Shown here: positions 13,001-23,000 of the stretch, one piece after another
How positions within the stretch are numbered: position 1 is the first letter of the stretch
How the letters are laid out: the number at the start of each line of letters is the position of its first letter
DNA from: Alnus glutinosa
Lineage: Eukaryota > Streptophyta > Magnoliopsida > Fagales > Betulaceae
DNA length: 64,000 bases
Direction of reading: 5' to 3'
Assembly (NCBI RefSeq): GCF_958979055.1
Contig: NC_084896.1
Coordinates: 22,995,501 to 23,059,500 of the forward strand
Program-made: the position numbers and the translations under genes
The notes under the pieces: model-generated
What the model was told of the DNA's origin: nothing
What the model saw: the letters and a program-made list of their open reading frames with translations, nothing else
The model's database searches: none

Positions 13001-15516
13001 AAAACACTCCTAAAAACACAAAAACAGTTTTCACTTTTATGTCACATAAAAACACTTTTTTGATCAGTCACATCAAAACATTTTTTCAAACTAAAAACAA
13101 AAAAAAACTCCCCAAAACACATTAACAAGCAGAGCGTATATGTCTATAATGAGTTAAAAACAAATGTAATAAGCACACCATTTTGGTACATTAAAGATGA
13201 GAGAAGAAGAATGTGGCGCCTCTAAGCAAAGACACAATTTCAATTTTTCCCCATAAATTGTAGAAATGCCAAAATGAAAGTTTTAAGCATGTAGTCACGA
13301 TTTATAACGATATCTAATCAATCACAACAAATCATAAAAGACGGTGGCAAAGACTGAAACATCTTATCCATTCCATCCAACATTCAAGTGGATTATTTTT
13401 TTAAGGTTTTGAAAGATCCGAAGGGCATATGTCTAAATGCAAAAGAATAAGAGCACGATAGAGCACCAACAGAAGAAAGCATGCAATAAAACCTAGTTGC
13501 AAGAAACGGCTCACCATAATAAAGACATATGCCTCCAGGAGTTGGAATATTAAGAACACACACACACACACACGCACAAAAAAAAAAAAAAAAAAGCAAG
13601 TCCTTCCAAAAGCTGGTTGTGCTATGGATTACAAGAAAGGAAGGAGAAAAGGATGTTCAAGGGAAAAGGGGAAAAAAATAGAATAATAAGAAAAGTGTTC
13701 ATCCCATGTATGACAAAAATTCAGACAATTGAAATCTCAACATCCCTTGGGATAGGTTGCCTTCTGGATTCATCAAGATAATAGACCTTCACTGAAAAAC
13801 AGCCTTCCTTAGACTTAGGTGAGAATTTTTTTTTATAATTAAAAGTTTAATTAAAGACAAAGGGGAACAACTTAAGTACAGAGGAGTAGACATGGTTTTT
13901 CAATGCAATGGTTTTTAGATGTTTACTCAATAATGCTGTTAGTTTTTTATTTCTTTCTTGTGGCAGAATTTTCTGTTTCTACTAGTATTTTATTTAAAGA
14001 AAGTTCACATCTATCAAAAAAAAAATCATCATTCAAAAAAAAAAAATAGGAAAAAGAAGAAGCAAAAGAACATTTTAACCTAGACAAAGATTGAAAAACT
14101 AGGATCCTCTGCATTCATTATAACCATATACCTTCTTCCATCAGCAGAAGTATGCTCTATCCAATCTGTTGGGGCCTCTCTAGTGGAATTATGCTGGATG
14201 CTTGCTGCCTGAAATTTTTTAATATATCAACAACATATAGATAGCATTTCAGATAGCAAAGGAGTACGAAATATTTGACAATGACGTTGAACAACTCAGC
14301 AAATAAATGTGTAGAGGAGAAAAAGAAAGACATCTAACCGATGCAATGGCAGCGGGAACTGAAGGTTGTTCAGCAATGTGCTGTGCGGCAGAGGCAGTGC
14401 TCTGGCTTTCAGATGATAAACTAAGTTGTCTCCCAGAAGAAATATTGGGTGCATGCATTTGAGATGTAGACTGATAATGGGTGGAGGTATTAAAATTCAT
14501 TTGTGGTTGGCCGTAAGAAGATGATGCAAACTGCAAAAGTGTAATTATAGGAAGTCAAGACCTAATAAATTGGAGTAAATAATGAATTCAGAAATAGGAA
14601 CACTCCAGAATCTTACAGTATATGATGAACTGAGAGGTCTTTCTGGGCCACCCAAACCAGGTGAATAGTTATTTGGAGTTTGAGCATTAATCTGAGGCAT
14701 CAAATTTTCAGATATAATGTGCATGTTTGGCTGAGCAATTGGCAATGGAATTGCCTGTGATGGTAGTGTAGCATGTCCTGGCTGACCAGCTCGTGGAGGA
14801 AACTGCTGCATTGGTTGAGAAAATTGGGGTTGCAGAGATTGAGGAGGCAATCCAACATTCATTAGCGGAACGCCTCGGCCAACAGGATAAAAATGTTGAG
14901 AAGGCACAGGATTGAACTGCTGTGACTGCTGTGCCGGACCCACCTGTCGGAACTGCAGAAAAAAAAAATGATGTAAGGAGGTTTTATCTAAATTGATGAT
15001 AATAATATACATTAGGCAATAAAAACTTAGCAAGAAGGGAAGCATTACTTGAGAAGACATTGGTGGAAGGAAAGTTCGAGGAGGTTCCATTGAACCTACT
15101 ATAGGAGGCTGATGAGGCTTTGTCAACAAGAGAAATCAATTAGCAAAAGAAAAGAAAAGAAGCAATACCCCAATTTTAGCAATAAAAATTCTAGCGTTTG
15201 GTGCCATCAGAAAATATTATAACTAAGGTTAAGCCTCCACAAACAAGGCTTAAACCCCTTCAGTACCTTAACCTTTTAAGGCATGAGCCTGGAAACATAA
15301 GTTTTAAAGGGAGTCCCATAGATGATACCTTCAGGACTGATGTTATTATCAGGGATAAAATCCTTATGTTATAAGCAACCTACATTTCTTGAAACTAAAA
15401 GACCAGAAAACCTTGTCTTTCTTTAGAACTAACAGTTTCGCAAGATATAAATGTTATAAGAAACAGTTTAATGGACAAACTACCTGTGCACCCGAAAATC
15501 GAGGATTATTGGCCAT
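3814..15516 (-). CDS. PRP40A: pre-mRNA-processing protein 40 (PRP40A-like), 3' part missing
   Basis: PRP40 is a U1 snRNP-associated nuclear splicing factor; its WW domains bind proline-rich partners such as branch-point proteins and the RNA polymerase II tail. I join 21 coding exons, all with AG/GT borders and matching phases: 15484-15516, 15049-15117, 14617-14952, 14339-14530, 14132-14208, 12780-12849, 9425-9477, 9263-9320, 8803-9155, 8642-8714, 8445-8567, 8285-8353, 8127-8204, 7858-7944, 7724-7758, 7485-7590, 4556-4636, 4371-4463, 4248-4301, 4018-4134 and 3814-3912. This gives 752 codons from [11 protein letters not shown]. Residues 1-210 are Pro/Gln-rich. WW1 has W226, W248 and P251; WW2 has W267, W289 and P292. 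FF-type repeats lie near 480-530, 547-604, 614-668 and 681-745. Plant PRP40A proteins usually have further FF repeats and a Lys/Arg/Glu-rich tail, about 200-300 residues more. I cannot find those exons to the left, so either they lie outside the window or the gene is truncated. Confidence 0.9.
4861..4882 (-). mobile_element. tail-only LINE micro-insertion
   Basis: About 22 bases containing TTTTTTATAAGTAA, the LINE 3' end in reverse, are flanked by AATAACTACT (4851-4860) and AAGAACTACT (4883-4892). These look like a 10-base target duplication with one change. It lies in the PRP40 intron between exons 16 and 17. Confidence 0.5.
5602..5944 (-). mobile_element. LINE 3' fragment with exact target duplication
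   Basis: Exact 14-base direct repeats, TAATGGCTTGATCT, lie at 5588-5601 and 5945-5958. Between them the minus strand carries a 5'-truncated LINE 3' end with poly(A), seen as Ts from 5602. It lies in a PRP40 intron. The exact duplication suggests a fairly young insertion. Confidence 0.85.
7202..7224 (-). mobile_element. tail-only LINE micro-insertion
   Basis: Twenty-three bases, a T-run followed by GATAAGTAA, are flanked by 19-base direct repeats that differ at one position (7183-7201 and 7225-7243, ACTGATAGTCAAGGAAGTT). Read in reverse the insert is TTACTTATC plus poly(A), the last bases of the local LINE family. Confidence 0.75.
9625..9871 (-). mobile_element. tRNA-derived SINE
   Basis: On the minus strand the element begins GGGGTTGGCTCAAGTGGTGA, whose TGGCTCAAGTGG matches an RNA polymerase III box A. 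It is about 245 bases long and ends in poly(A), the T-run at 9625-9641. Direct repeats ACTGAAACAA at 9615-9624 and 9872-9881 flank it as a target duplication. The box B region is diverged. It lies in the PRP40 intron between the two WW-domain exons. Confidence 0.75.
10054..10093 (+). repeat. (TC)n microsatellite
   Basis: About 20 perfect CT units inside the same PRP40 intron, next to the LINE at 10120-10712. Confidence 0.95.
10120..10712 (-). mobile_element. LINE fragment with internal deletion
   Basis: The minus strand has an open frame of about 200 residues covering the LINE ORF2 linker between endonuclease and reverse transcriptase. It includes [39 protein letters not shown] and [20 protein letters not shown]. 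It then passes directly into the family 3' tail (GCTTTCAATAAGACTAAAT, then poly(A) at about 10122-10131). The whole reverse-transcriptase core is missing between the two parts. This is either an internal deletion or a template jump during insertion. Confidence 0.75.
10720..12770. other. PRP40 intron, no gene seen
   Basis: AT-rich intron sequence between the exons at 9425-9477 and 12780-12849. I see no coding exon, RNA gene or clear transposon in it. Short open frames here lack family resemblance. Confidence 0.5.
12921..13138. mobile_element. MITE-like element
   Basis: The left end, GGCTCCATTTGTTAA, is mirrored by the right end, read in reverse as GCTCTGCTTGTTAATGTG. About 220 AT-rich bases with no coding content. 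It resembles the edges of the element at 412-1144. It lies in the PRP40 intron between the exons at 12780 and 14132. Confidence 0.5.
13555..13595. repeat. (AC)n and A-run low-complexity tract
   Basis: A CA-dinucleotide tract followed by an A-run, in a PRP40 intron. Confidence 0.85.
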
Positions 15517-15871
15517 TTAGCAAAGTGACAAGGCTCTCGAAAGCAAACAACTGCAAAACCAGCAATCGCCACTAGCACCTTAAAACTCTGAAGATATGAC
15601 ATGGTAAGACACAAGGTCTGAATAAGCATGTATTGCAACACCAAATGATAATATGTGAATTTCAACAAACATACATAAAAATATGATTTAATGGAGTGAA
15701 CTGAATAAGTGGAGAGTTACGCTTTATTGCTTTATTATCATGGTGGGCAATTGAGAAACATGTTCATAACATAAAAGTAGTCGACATATGAATGTTAAGA
15801 TGAATCAGCAGAAATAAGAGAGAAGATGAAATAAGAAACAAAGACATTTATAAGAAGGTAGAGGTGGCATT

Positions 15872-15888
15872 CACTTATCCAAAAAAAA
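15872..15888 (+). mobile_element. tail-only LINE micro-insertion
   Basis: Seventeen bases, CACTTATCC plus an A-run, lie between direct repeats AAGGTAGAGGTGGCATT (15855-15871) and AAGGTAGAGGCGGCATT (15889-15905), 17 bases with one difference. Only the LINE 3' terminus is present. It lies in the PRP40 leader intron. Confidence 0.75.
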
Positions 15889-17000
15889 AAGGTAGAGGCG
15901 GCATTAATTGATGATAGGATAACAAAAGGGCATTTCAATGATCCAGCAATGTGAAAATAAACACATCCAGCTGTAAGAGTGTGAGAGAGGGGTTCGACTT
16001 AATTTAAGGAGTAAAAAGACAAATGGAAGGCCAAAAATGGGCTTGGATAATAGTGATAAAGGAGACAACGTTTAAAGATTTGATAGAAAATATGGCTTTA
16101 GGCAGCGGTAAGTCAATGTAGATGACATCAACTAATTGGAAGAAATGTTTAGAATTAAGATGGCCCATGTTAAACAAGAATACTAATTATACTGATGAAA
16201 TAGTAATTTTATTGGGTATAAGTACTGCTACCAAAAGCCTTAACCACAATTGAGAGCAAATGTCAATATTGTACTCATGAGCTTTCCAAGTAAATAATAA
16301 AAATTAAAAAACATAAGACATCATTATTTTTTTATGGAATAGCAATGAACTTCAAATCAATCTAAAGTTTGAAACCAACAATGAAGAGTACAAAGGCGCC
16401 AAGAAGAATTTGGTTCAGTTGAGCATCAGTTTCAGTCCATTGAAAGTTGTGGTGCAATCTCTCCAAGCATCTTTCACCTTACTAAAACCCATTATCAATG
16501 CTATAATTGATACTTCACATAAATATTTTAAGGAGACTGAAAAGAGTGGAGATGTAGATTCATCTTGTTCAGTTCTTTAGAATATTAAAAAATAAAAAAT
16601 AAAGGTTCCAAATAGTGTCATCGAATCAGATTGAAATGTAGACAGAAGAAAAATTGCTGATAAAAGTTAAACAGTTTCCAAATGTGAAGGAAAAAATCTC
16701 TCAACACAAATATTGAAAGCAGAAAAACACGTTTTCCGGTGATAGAGCTTGCAACTCGTAAGGAATCAGCAACTCTTGGTATTATGTGGCATCGAGAGGG
16801 AGATAGATAGAGAATGTATGAGGATTTGAATTTCCCAGTATTGAAACTTTAGTCCTAAGGTTCTCAATTTGTAGGCTCCAATATTTGACGAATGCAGGCA
16901 TCTGAACTACATATATTTTGTTTGCTACCATACAAGGTTTAAAGTAGGCTAGCATTGTTTAAAGCACACTTAACAGGTATCCTGTTTTGCCCCTAGCTTT

Positions 17001-17175
17001 TTTTTTTAATAAGTAATTTCATTATCATTAAAGCGTAAAGGGGCGCAATCCTAGTACACAGAGAGTATACAAAGAGAACCCCTAATTAGATGAAAAAGAA
17101 GAACATAGGTTCAAAAAATCTGCAAAACTAGAAATAAGCAAACTATGATGGGCAGTTATCCAAGTATAAACTATG
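17001..17175 (-). mobile_element. LINE 3' tail with exact target duplication
   Basis: Exact 14-base repeats TTGCCCCTAGCTTT at 16987-17000 and 17176-17189 flank a 175-base minus-strand LINE 3' end with poly(A). It lies in the PRP40 leader intron. Confidence 0.85.
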
Positions 17176-18430
17176 TTGCCCCTAGCTTTAATTTCTTATT
17201 TCTGTAAAATTTAACATTCACTTAGAATCACAACTTTTAAAAATATTTCTGTGAGACCGCCAAAATTTAAAATTACTTTTTAACAATTTCAGTTCAATAT
17301 CTTTCCTCCACTCACCAGTTGATTAACGGTTAAATATCATCACAAGCCAACACATACAAAAGCAGGCCACTTTAAATGGAACAAAGATATGACAAAACCC
17401 ACATGATAACCACTTTGACATGTCCACAACTATGCTCCTCAACATGCTATAAAAAGACTCAAACCTCAAAACGTTGGCTCCTGGGATCTCTTTCCGCAAA
17501 CAAAAAAAAATAAAAAAATCTCACCATTCCACAAAACTCCAAAAATGTAAAGAAGTTCATTAAAAAACCTCCCTCCTGGAATAACCTTTAAGAAGCTCTA
17601 CAAACTTAATTGTGTAAATCACTTTTTTTTTCTAACCAAAAAAAAAAAAAAGAGAGAGAAATAATGTGTTACACCTTCAAGTCATTCTTAGCCTACATAA
17701 TCACTATTGAGGCAAACACACGGAGGGAGTGTGAAGAGGGGAAGCAGATTGCATGATGGTGGCAATGACAATAGTTGTGCAAGCTTTTGTGCCAAATGTA
17801 ATGTATTTGGACTGCACAAGATAGTGAGCCTTTGAAGGGAAACAAATTTTTATGCATAAGGATAAGCATAAAATGTAATCTCTTCGAGAGAGTACCAATG
17901 GGTTTCAGTTCATACCATATTTGATTCCTTTTTGCCTTTGCAAAGTTCCTAGATAGCCTCCAGCCAATGAGCTCTAACTCAAAATCTCAATCAACAGTCA
18001 CAAATTCAATAATCCCAGTAACCCAAATAAACAAAAGCCTACCGCTAACTGTAATTTAATAAAAAGTCCACAATTTTATACCTAACTATGAGAAGAACAG
18101 CCACATTCTTTACAAATAAACTCAAACAAAAGCCATAAAGTGCACGACCCAGAAACCCAGACAAACAAAAACCTAGCCCAATTGTACCCTAATGAACAAA
18201 AAAAATCCATAATTGTGAATCTAACAGTGAAAATAGTAGTCATTCTTGAGATGCGCTGAGAATACGAATTTGGCAACGGAAGAGATAGAATGTTTACCAG
18301 TCTCCGAAGGGTATTTGAAAGAGGCGCGCGTGAGGTGGGTGCTACCGAGGGCACGAAGCTATTGGCTCAACAGTCGGCACGTTATTGATTCAAAGCTTCA
18401 ACTGAAAGGAAAATAAGTTTGCTCAGGAAC

Positions 18431-18440
18431 GTATATATAA
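18431..18440 (-). promoter_or_regulatory. TATA box of the PRP40 gene
   Basis: Minus-strand TTATATATAC lies about 30 bases upstream of the inferred transcription start near 18400-18405. Inferred from spacing to the non-coding first exon. Confidence 0.5.
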
Positions 18441-19026
18441 CTGAGAAGCCCTTTGAAATTGCTGGGTTTTTTTTTAAAAAAAAAAAAAAAAATGGTTTGT
18501 TTCTTGTCCTCGTAGCTACTTTTTCGTTTTAATTTAAGTTTGTTTTAGTTTTGTGAATCCAATTTATTAAATTAATGTGTTCAAAATATATATAAAAAAA
18601 TTATATGTAATTTTAATAAAAATATATGATTCTAATATGCATTTTGACATGCATTTTGTAGAGACGTCAATTCAATAGATTAAGTTAGATAAAAAAAAAT
18701 ATATACCTAATTTAATAGAAAACTTTATCCTTTTTGGTCTTTTGCTCCTCTTATTTATTTATTTTTTTCTTCATTTAAAAATAGTTAAAAATTTAAGAGG
18801 TTTTATCATAGTAAAAATCAATGTTTGATAGCTGTTTTGAAAAATATTTTTTGGTTTTCTAGTTTGATAAATTGTTTTTATATGACATAGAGTTGATAAG
18901 TATTTTTTTAGTGGGGATTCATATTTAAAAAATATTTTGTGTTTCAATTTGTTTGTTAATAATTTTTAAAATATATATTTTTTATTCTAAAAACAGTATA
19001 TGTGTGTATGTATGTATATATATATA

Positions 19027-19662
19027 TGTTGAGTCAGTTTTCGATATGATGTAAACAGAGCACGTCTTCTTAAGTTCTTCAAGCTTTCTCAATAATCCTA
19101 CAAAACAGTTAAAGTTATGAAACTCTTCCGAAGGTCTCACTACGATGCTTAAGTTAATATATGAGAGAAAGAGTTCGCTTCATTCTCAAAAATCCAGTCC
19201 CCTTTTATACCCAAGGTATGGAACTATTTATAGGTTGTGTGATAAGCACCCGTCCTGCTATGGTTTTGTGTTCTTTGGCTTTAGAGCACCGTCAAAGTCT
19301 GACATAGACTCAAACTCTTCTATCCTCCAATTTCGGGATTCTTTCCTGATAAACATCTGGGTGAGATATTTGGCGGTAAATCCGGAATTAGCTTCAAACC
19401 AGGATTTTTTGAAATTGATCCAGATCTCAACTCCTGATTTCATGCGACGTGCTTGTCCCGGACCTTGGCTGACTGAGTCAGCTCCTAGTCCGGGGTAATT
19501 TGCATTCCCGAGACCCAATCATAGTATATCTCATGTCGCATATTATCGGGAATAGCTGCTTGGTGTATGTCTTCCTATATATAACTTTTTTGAAAGTCCT
19601 ACTTTTGATTCTTATTAGGTCAGTACTAACCCGAAGGCCGATTTGAATGGAATTATTCGACA
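19027..19662 (-). mobile_element. solo LTR (LTR retrotransposon fossil)
   Basis: A 636-base segment with TG...CA ends, flanked by ATATA on both sides as a 5-base target duplication inside a TA-rich stretch. Read on the minus strand it has a TATA-like CTATAAATAG followed by a U3/R/U5-like layout. No internal retroelement sequence adjoins it, so it is a solo LTR left by recombination. The superfamily is not certain. It lies between the divergent PRP40 and EGY3 promoters. Confidence 0.65.
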
Positions 19663-20054
19663 ATATATATATATATACATAACTCTCATGGAACGAGGTC
19701 CATGTTTTGATATGGGGTCAGAACCAAACTGGCAACATACTTGGCAAGTATCATTTTATAAAATAATAAATTATCTGAGACTTGTGTCAAGGCCAAAATT
19801 AAATAAATAATGTGGACAGTAACGTTAAGACATCTTAAACAATTTTAATACTATAATGCTTATGAGCCACACGAATTAGTTTCCTTGCCATATAGATTAC
19901 GGTGGGGTCTTCTCCTCTGTCATCGTCCCCGTAATAAGACGCACCTGCGAAACTACTCCAACTTTCTAGACCAGTCTCTCCCTCTCCAACCCTACTCTTT
20001 TTCTTCAGCTAGCAAGCCACCACACCATGACCTCATCATTCTTCAAGCTCCCCA

Positions 20055-23000
20055 ATGGCCACTCTTTCCATTACTTCACATTCTTCATTGTCTTCATGGC
20101 CCCCAAGGAACAAAAACAAAAACAATTCAGGTACCATAGTCTCAGCTTTCAACAAAAAACCAATTGGCGAAAAGACCCACCTCTCATTTTCTCTCAACTC
20201 TAAACCCAGTTCAAGAAAACCTCTTAGGTTCTCCATTAATAAAGATGAGCAAGAAAGCGAACCCACCTCTTCTACTCCTTCATCGGTTGCCGTAGTCTCT
20301 GAAAAGCCAAGTGAAGGCAATGATACCCAGAAGACTGACTTGGGCAAAGAGGGCGACACTGAGGAGAAAGAGAAACGGCAAGAGATAGACTGGAAGACGG
20401 ACGAGGATTTCAAGAAATTCATGGGCAATCCTTCGATCGAGGCGGCGATAAAGCTGGAGAAGAAGAGGGCAGATAGGAAGCTCAAGGAGCTTGACAGGGA
20501 TAATAGTGATAACCCAGTTGTGGCGTTTTTCAATAGAGTGGTGCGTGATAATTTGACTAGAGAGAAGGAGAGGTTGGAGAAAGCTGAGGAGGCCTTCAAG
20601 GCTCTTGATCTCAACAAGGTTTTTCTTTAGCTTACCCCTTTTTCATTAGTTACAGCTTTTGATGGATATCTATTATCATCAACTTCAAGCGTGTCACGAT
20701 TAAATCATAATTTATCTCAAGTGCTTAAGCGCGTATAAAAATAGATGAATTTGATAATTAATTTAGTTATATTATAGAGAACACTTACCCCTTTCGATTT
20801 TTCATTATTTTTATAATCATACCCTTGCACTTTAAAAAATTTTAATTTGGTGTATTTATTTATTTATTTATTTTCAATTTCAACAATACATTAAAATTTT
20901 TCGTTAAATCATAATAGGGGTATCAATATTTCTAAAATACCAATATTAAATTTAATGGAATTTTCAAAAATATGGATGTTGAATTTTTTAAAAATTATAT
21001 ATATAAAAAAAATACACATGGGTATTTTGAGAATTTTGATAGAATTTAACAGAAAATCATAACGGATGGGTGAAATTGAAAAAAAATGGAAAGATGGATT
21101 GACTAAATTGACATTTTATTTTTTGATAAGTAACTAAATTGACACTTTGTAAAGTTTAAGGATATGATTGCAATAGTAATAAAAGATCAGGAGTGATAAA
21201 TGAAGTTTTTTCTATACTATAACACTCTCCTTACATATATTGAAGTTCTCCTTTAATAGATGAGGCTTAATACATAAAATATTTAATTGAAAAGTGAATG
21301 ACGAGGAGAAAGTTCGAAAAAAGGGTTTAAACTTAAGAGTTAATACCATATTATGTTAATCACCATTTATCCCAAAAGCTTAAATCTATAGAAATGATTA
21401 ATTTAATCATTGAATTTATATTCTAACGTTGTTGTCTCCATGCGTTGTGGTATATTAGATCAATGTCAAAAAGTGTTATTCTTAGCGCCTTTAATATTAA
21501 AGGTGATAGCTTGAGGAGGATTTACTGCTTCGTAATTTACAGATTAAGTAATATCGTATTGTCTTATTTCTTGTTTTCAGTTAATTTATAATAATGACTT
21601 ATGTTTAAAAGCGAGCTATCTATACCATTATATATTGTTGGTCAGTAGTATATTGATCCAATCATACACTGAGTTGCATTTGTTTCTTTTAGTTTATTCA
21701 AAAATCTTGAATAATGTGTTTCTTTTTGGGCCAAATTCGATGCGGCAGTTGAAGACCTGTTTCGGGTTTGACACATTTTTTGCCACTGATGTTCGGCGTT
21801 TTGGAGATGGGGGCATTTTTATTGGAAATTTGAGGAAACCCATTGAAGAAGTCATTCCCAAACTGGAGAAGAAGCTATCTGAAGTGGCAGGGAGGGATGT
21901 GGTTGTATGGTTCATGGAAGAAAAAACAAATGACATTATAAAACAGGTACATATATATCTGGAGAAATGCTAGATACTTTAATTTTATCTAACATTCATC
22001 CAACAAAGCCAACATGACACTTCTAATTAACCTTTGGATTAATCATTGTTGAATAAAAAAATGATCTAATGGTTGATTTGAAGTGATACATCTGCATTGT
22101 TAGACAATTATAGAATAAAAATATAGTATCTAGTATGCTATCGAAATTATTATTGCATTGATCTTTTTAACATTGCATTTTGGATGTATGATTTATGTTC
22201 CCACATATTTTTGTCAAGAATTTCTACCCGTTGAATTTATTGTATCGTTTACATATTCTCTGTTCCTGGCCATTCTTTGTAGCTGTATAAAGAGTAATTC
22301 TTAAAACTCCGTTCTGGAATACTGGCGTGACTGCTTGATAATTGTGAAGATATAGCAGATGGCCATTCTCAGTTCAAATTTTTTTTCATTACAGACATAT
22401 AGCAGTAAATTTTGGGCTCAACATCATATTGTAATGGTCTGCGGTGCTGTATTGTGGCTGTCTGCTTGAGTCCTGAAGTGGTCTAAAGCCATTGTTTTGG
22501 TAGCTATGAGGTCTAAAGCCTACATTTTTGGAGGCTAAAGCTCCTCTTGGACTGTCTATGTCTTATTCAAGGGATTTTTTTGAGTTTTTCCGTGGCTGTT
22601 TAGATTAGCCCATTAGCTTCTTATCAGTGGGGAAAAAAATATTATGTCTTATATATTGTTTTTTATTTCTTTTAAGCTGTCACAGTTGTCATTTAGACTT
22701 AATGTTATAATGCTTGTTCTTTTAAGGCTTGTGTGGTGGAACCCAAAGCAGAAATCGACCTCCAGTTCGAATCAATCAAGCTGAGCACCCCTTGGGGTTA
22801 TGTTAGTGCGATAGCCTTATGTGTTACAACCTTTGGAACAATAGCTCTGACAAGTGGATTCTTCTTAAAGCCTGATGCTACATTTGATGATTACCTAGCT
22901 GATGTTGTGCCTCTCTTTGCTGGCTTCATTTCCATTTTGGGAGTTTCTGAGGTATGCTTTCTGTACTTTCTCATCAAACTTTACTATACATATCTTATGT

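Larger units (their letters stand above)
15550..18405 (-). other. 5' UTR and leader intron of the PRP40 gene
   Basis: The start codon lies in an exon whose acceptor (TTTTGCAG) is at 15551-15558, leaving 34 bases of leader before the ATG. A non-coding first exon probably runs from about 18405 to 18298 and ends CGGAGACTG before a GTAAAC donor. The intervening intron of about 2.7 kb holds a LINE tail at 17001-17175 and a micro-insertion at 15872-15888, and no other gene that I can see. Confidence 0.6.

Noticed and set aside
19145-19518. open frames on both strands at 19.1-19.5 kb
   Set aside because: They lie within the solo LTR and have no coding character.
20036-20617. 193-codon minus-strand frame opposite EGY3 exon 1
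   Set aside because: Antisense shadow of a confirmed exon; Leu/Ser-rich, no homology.
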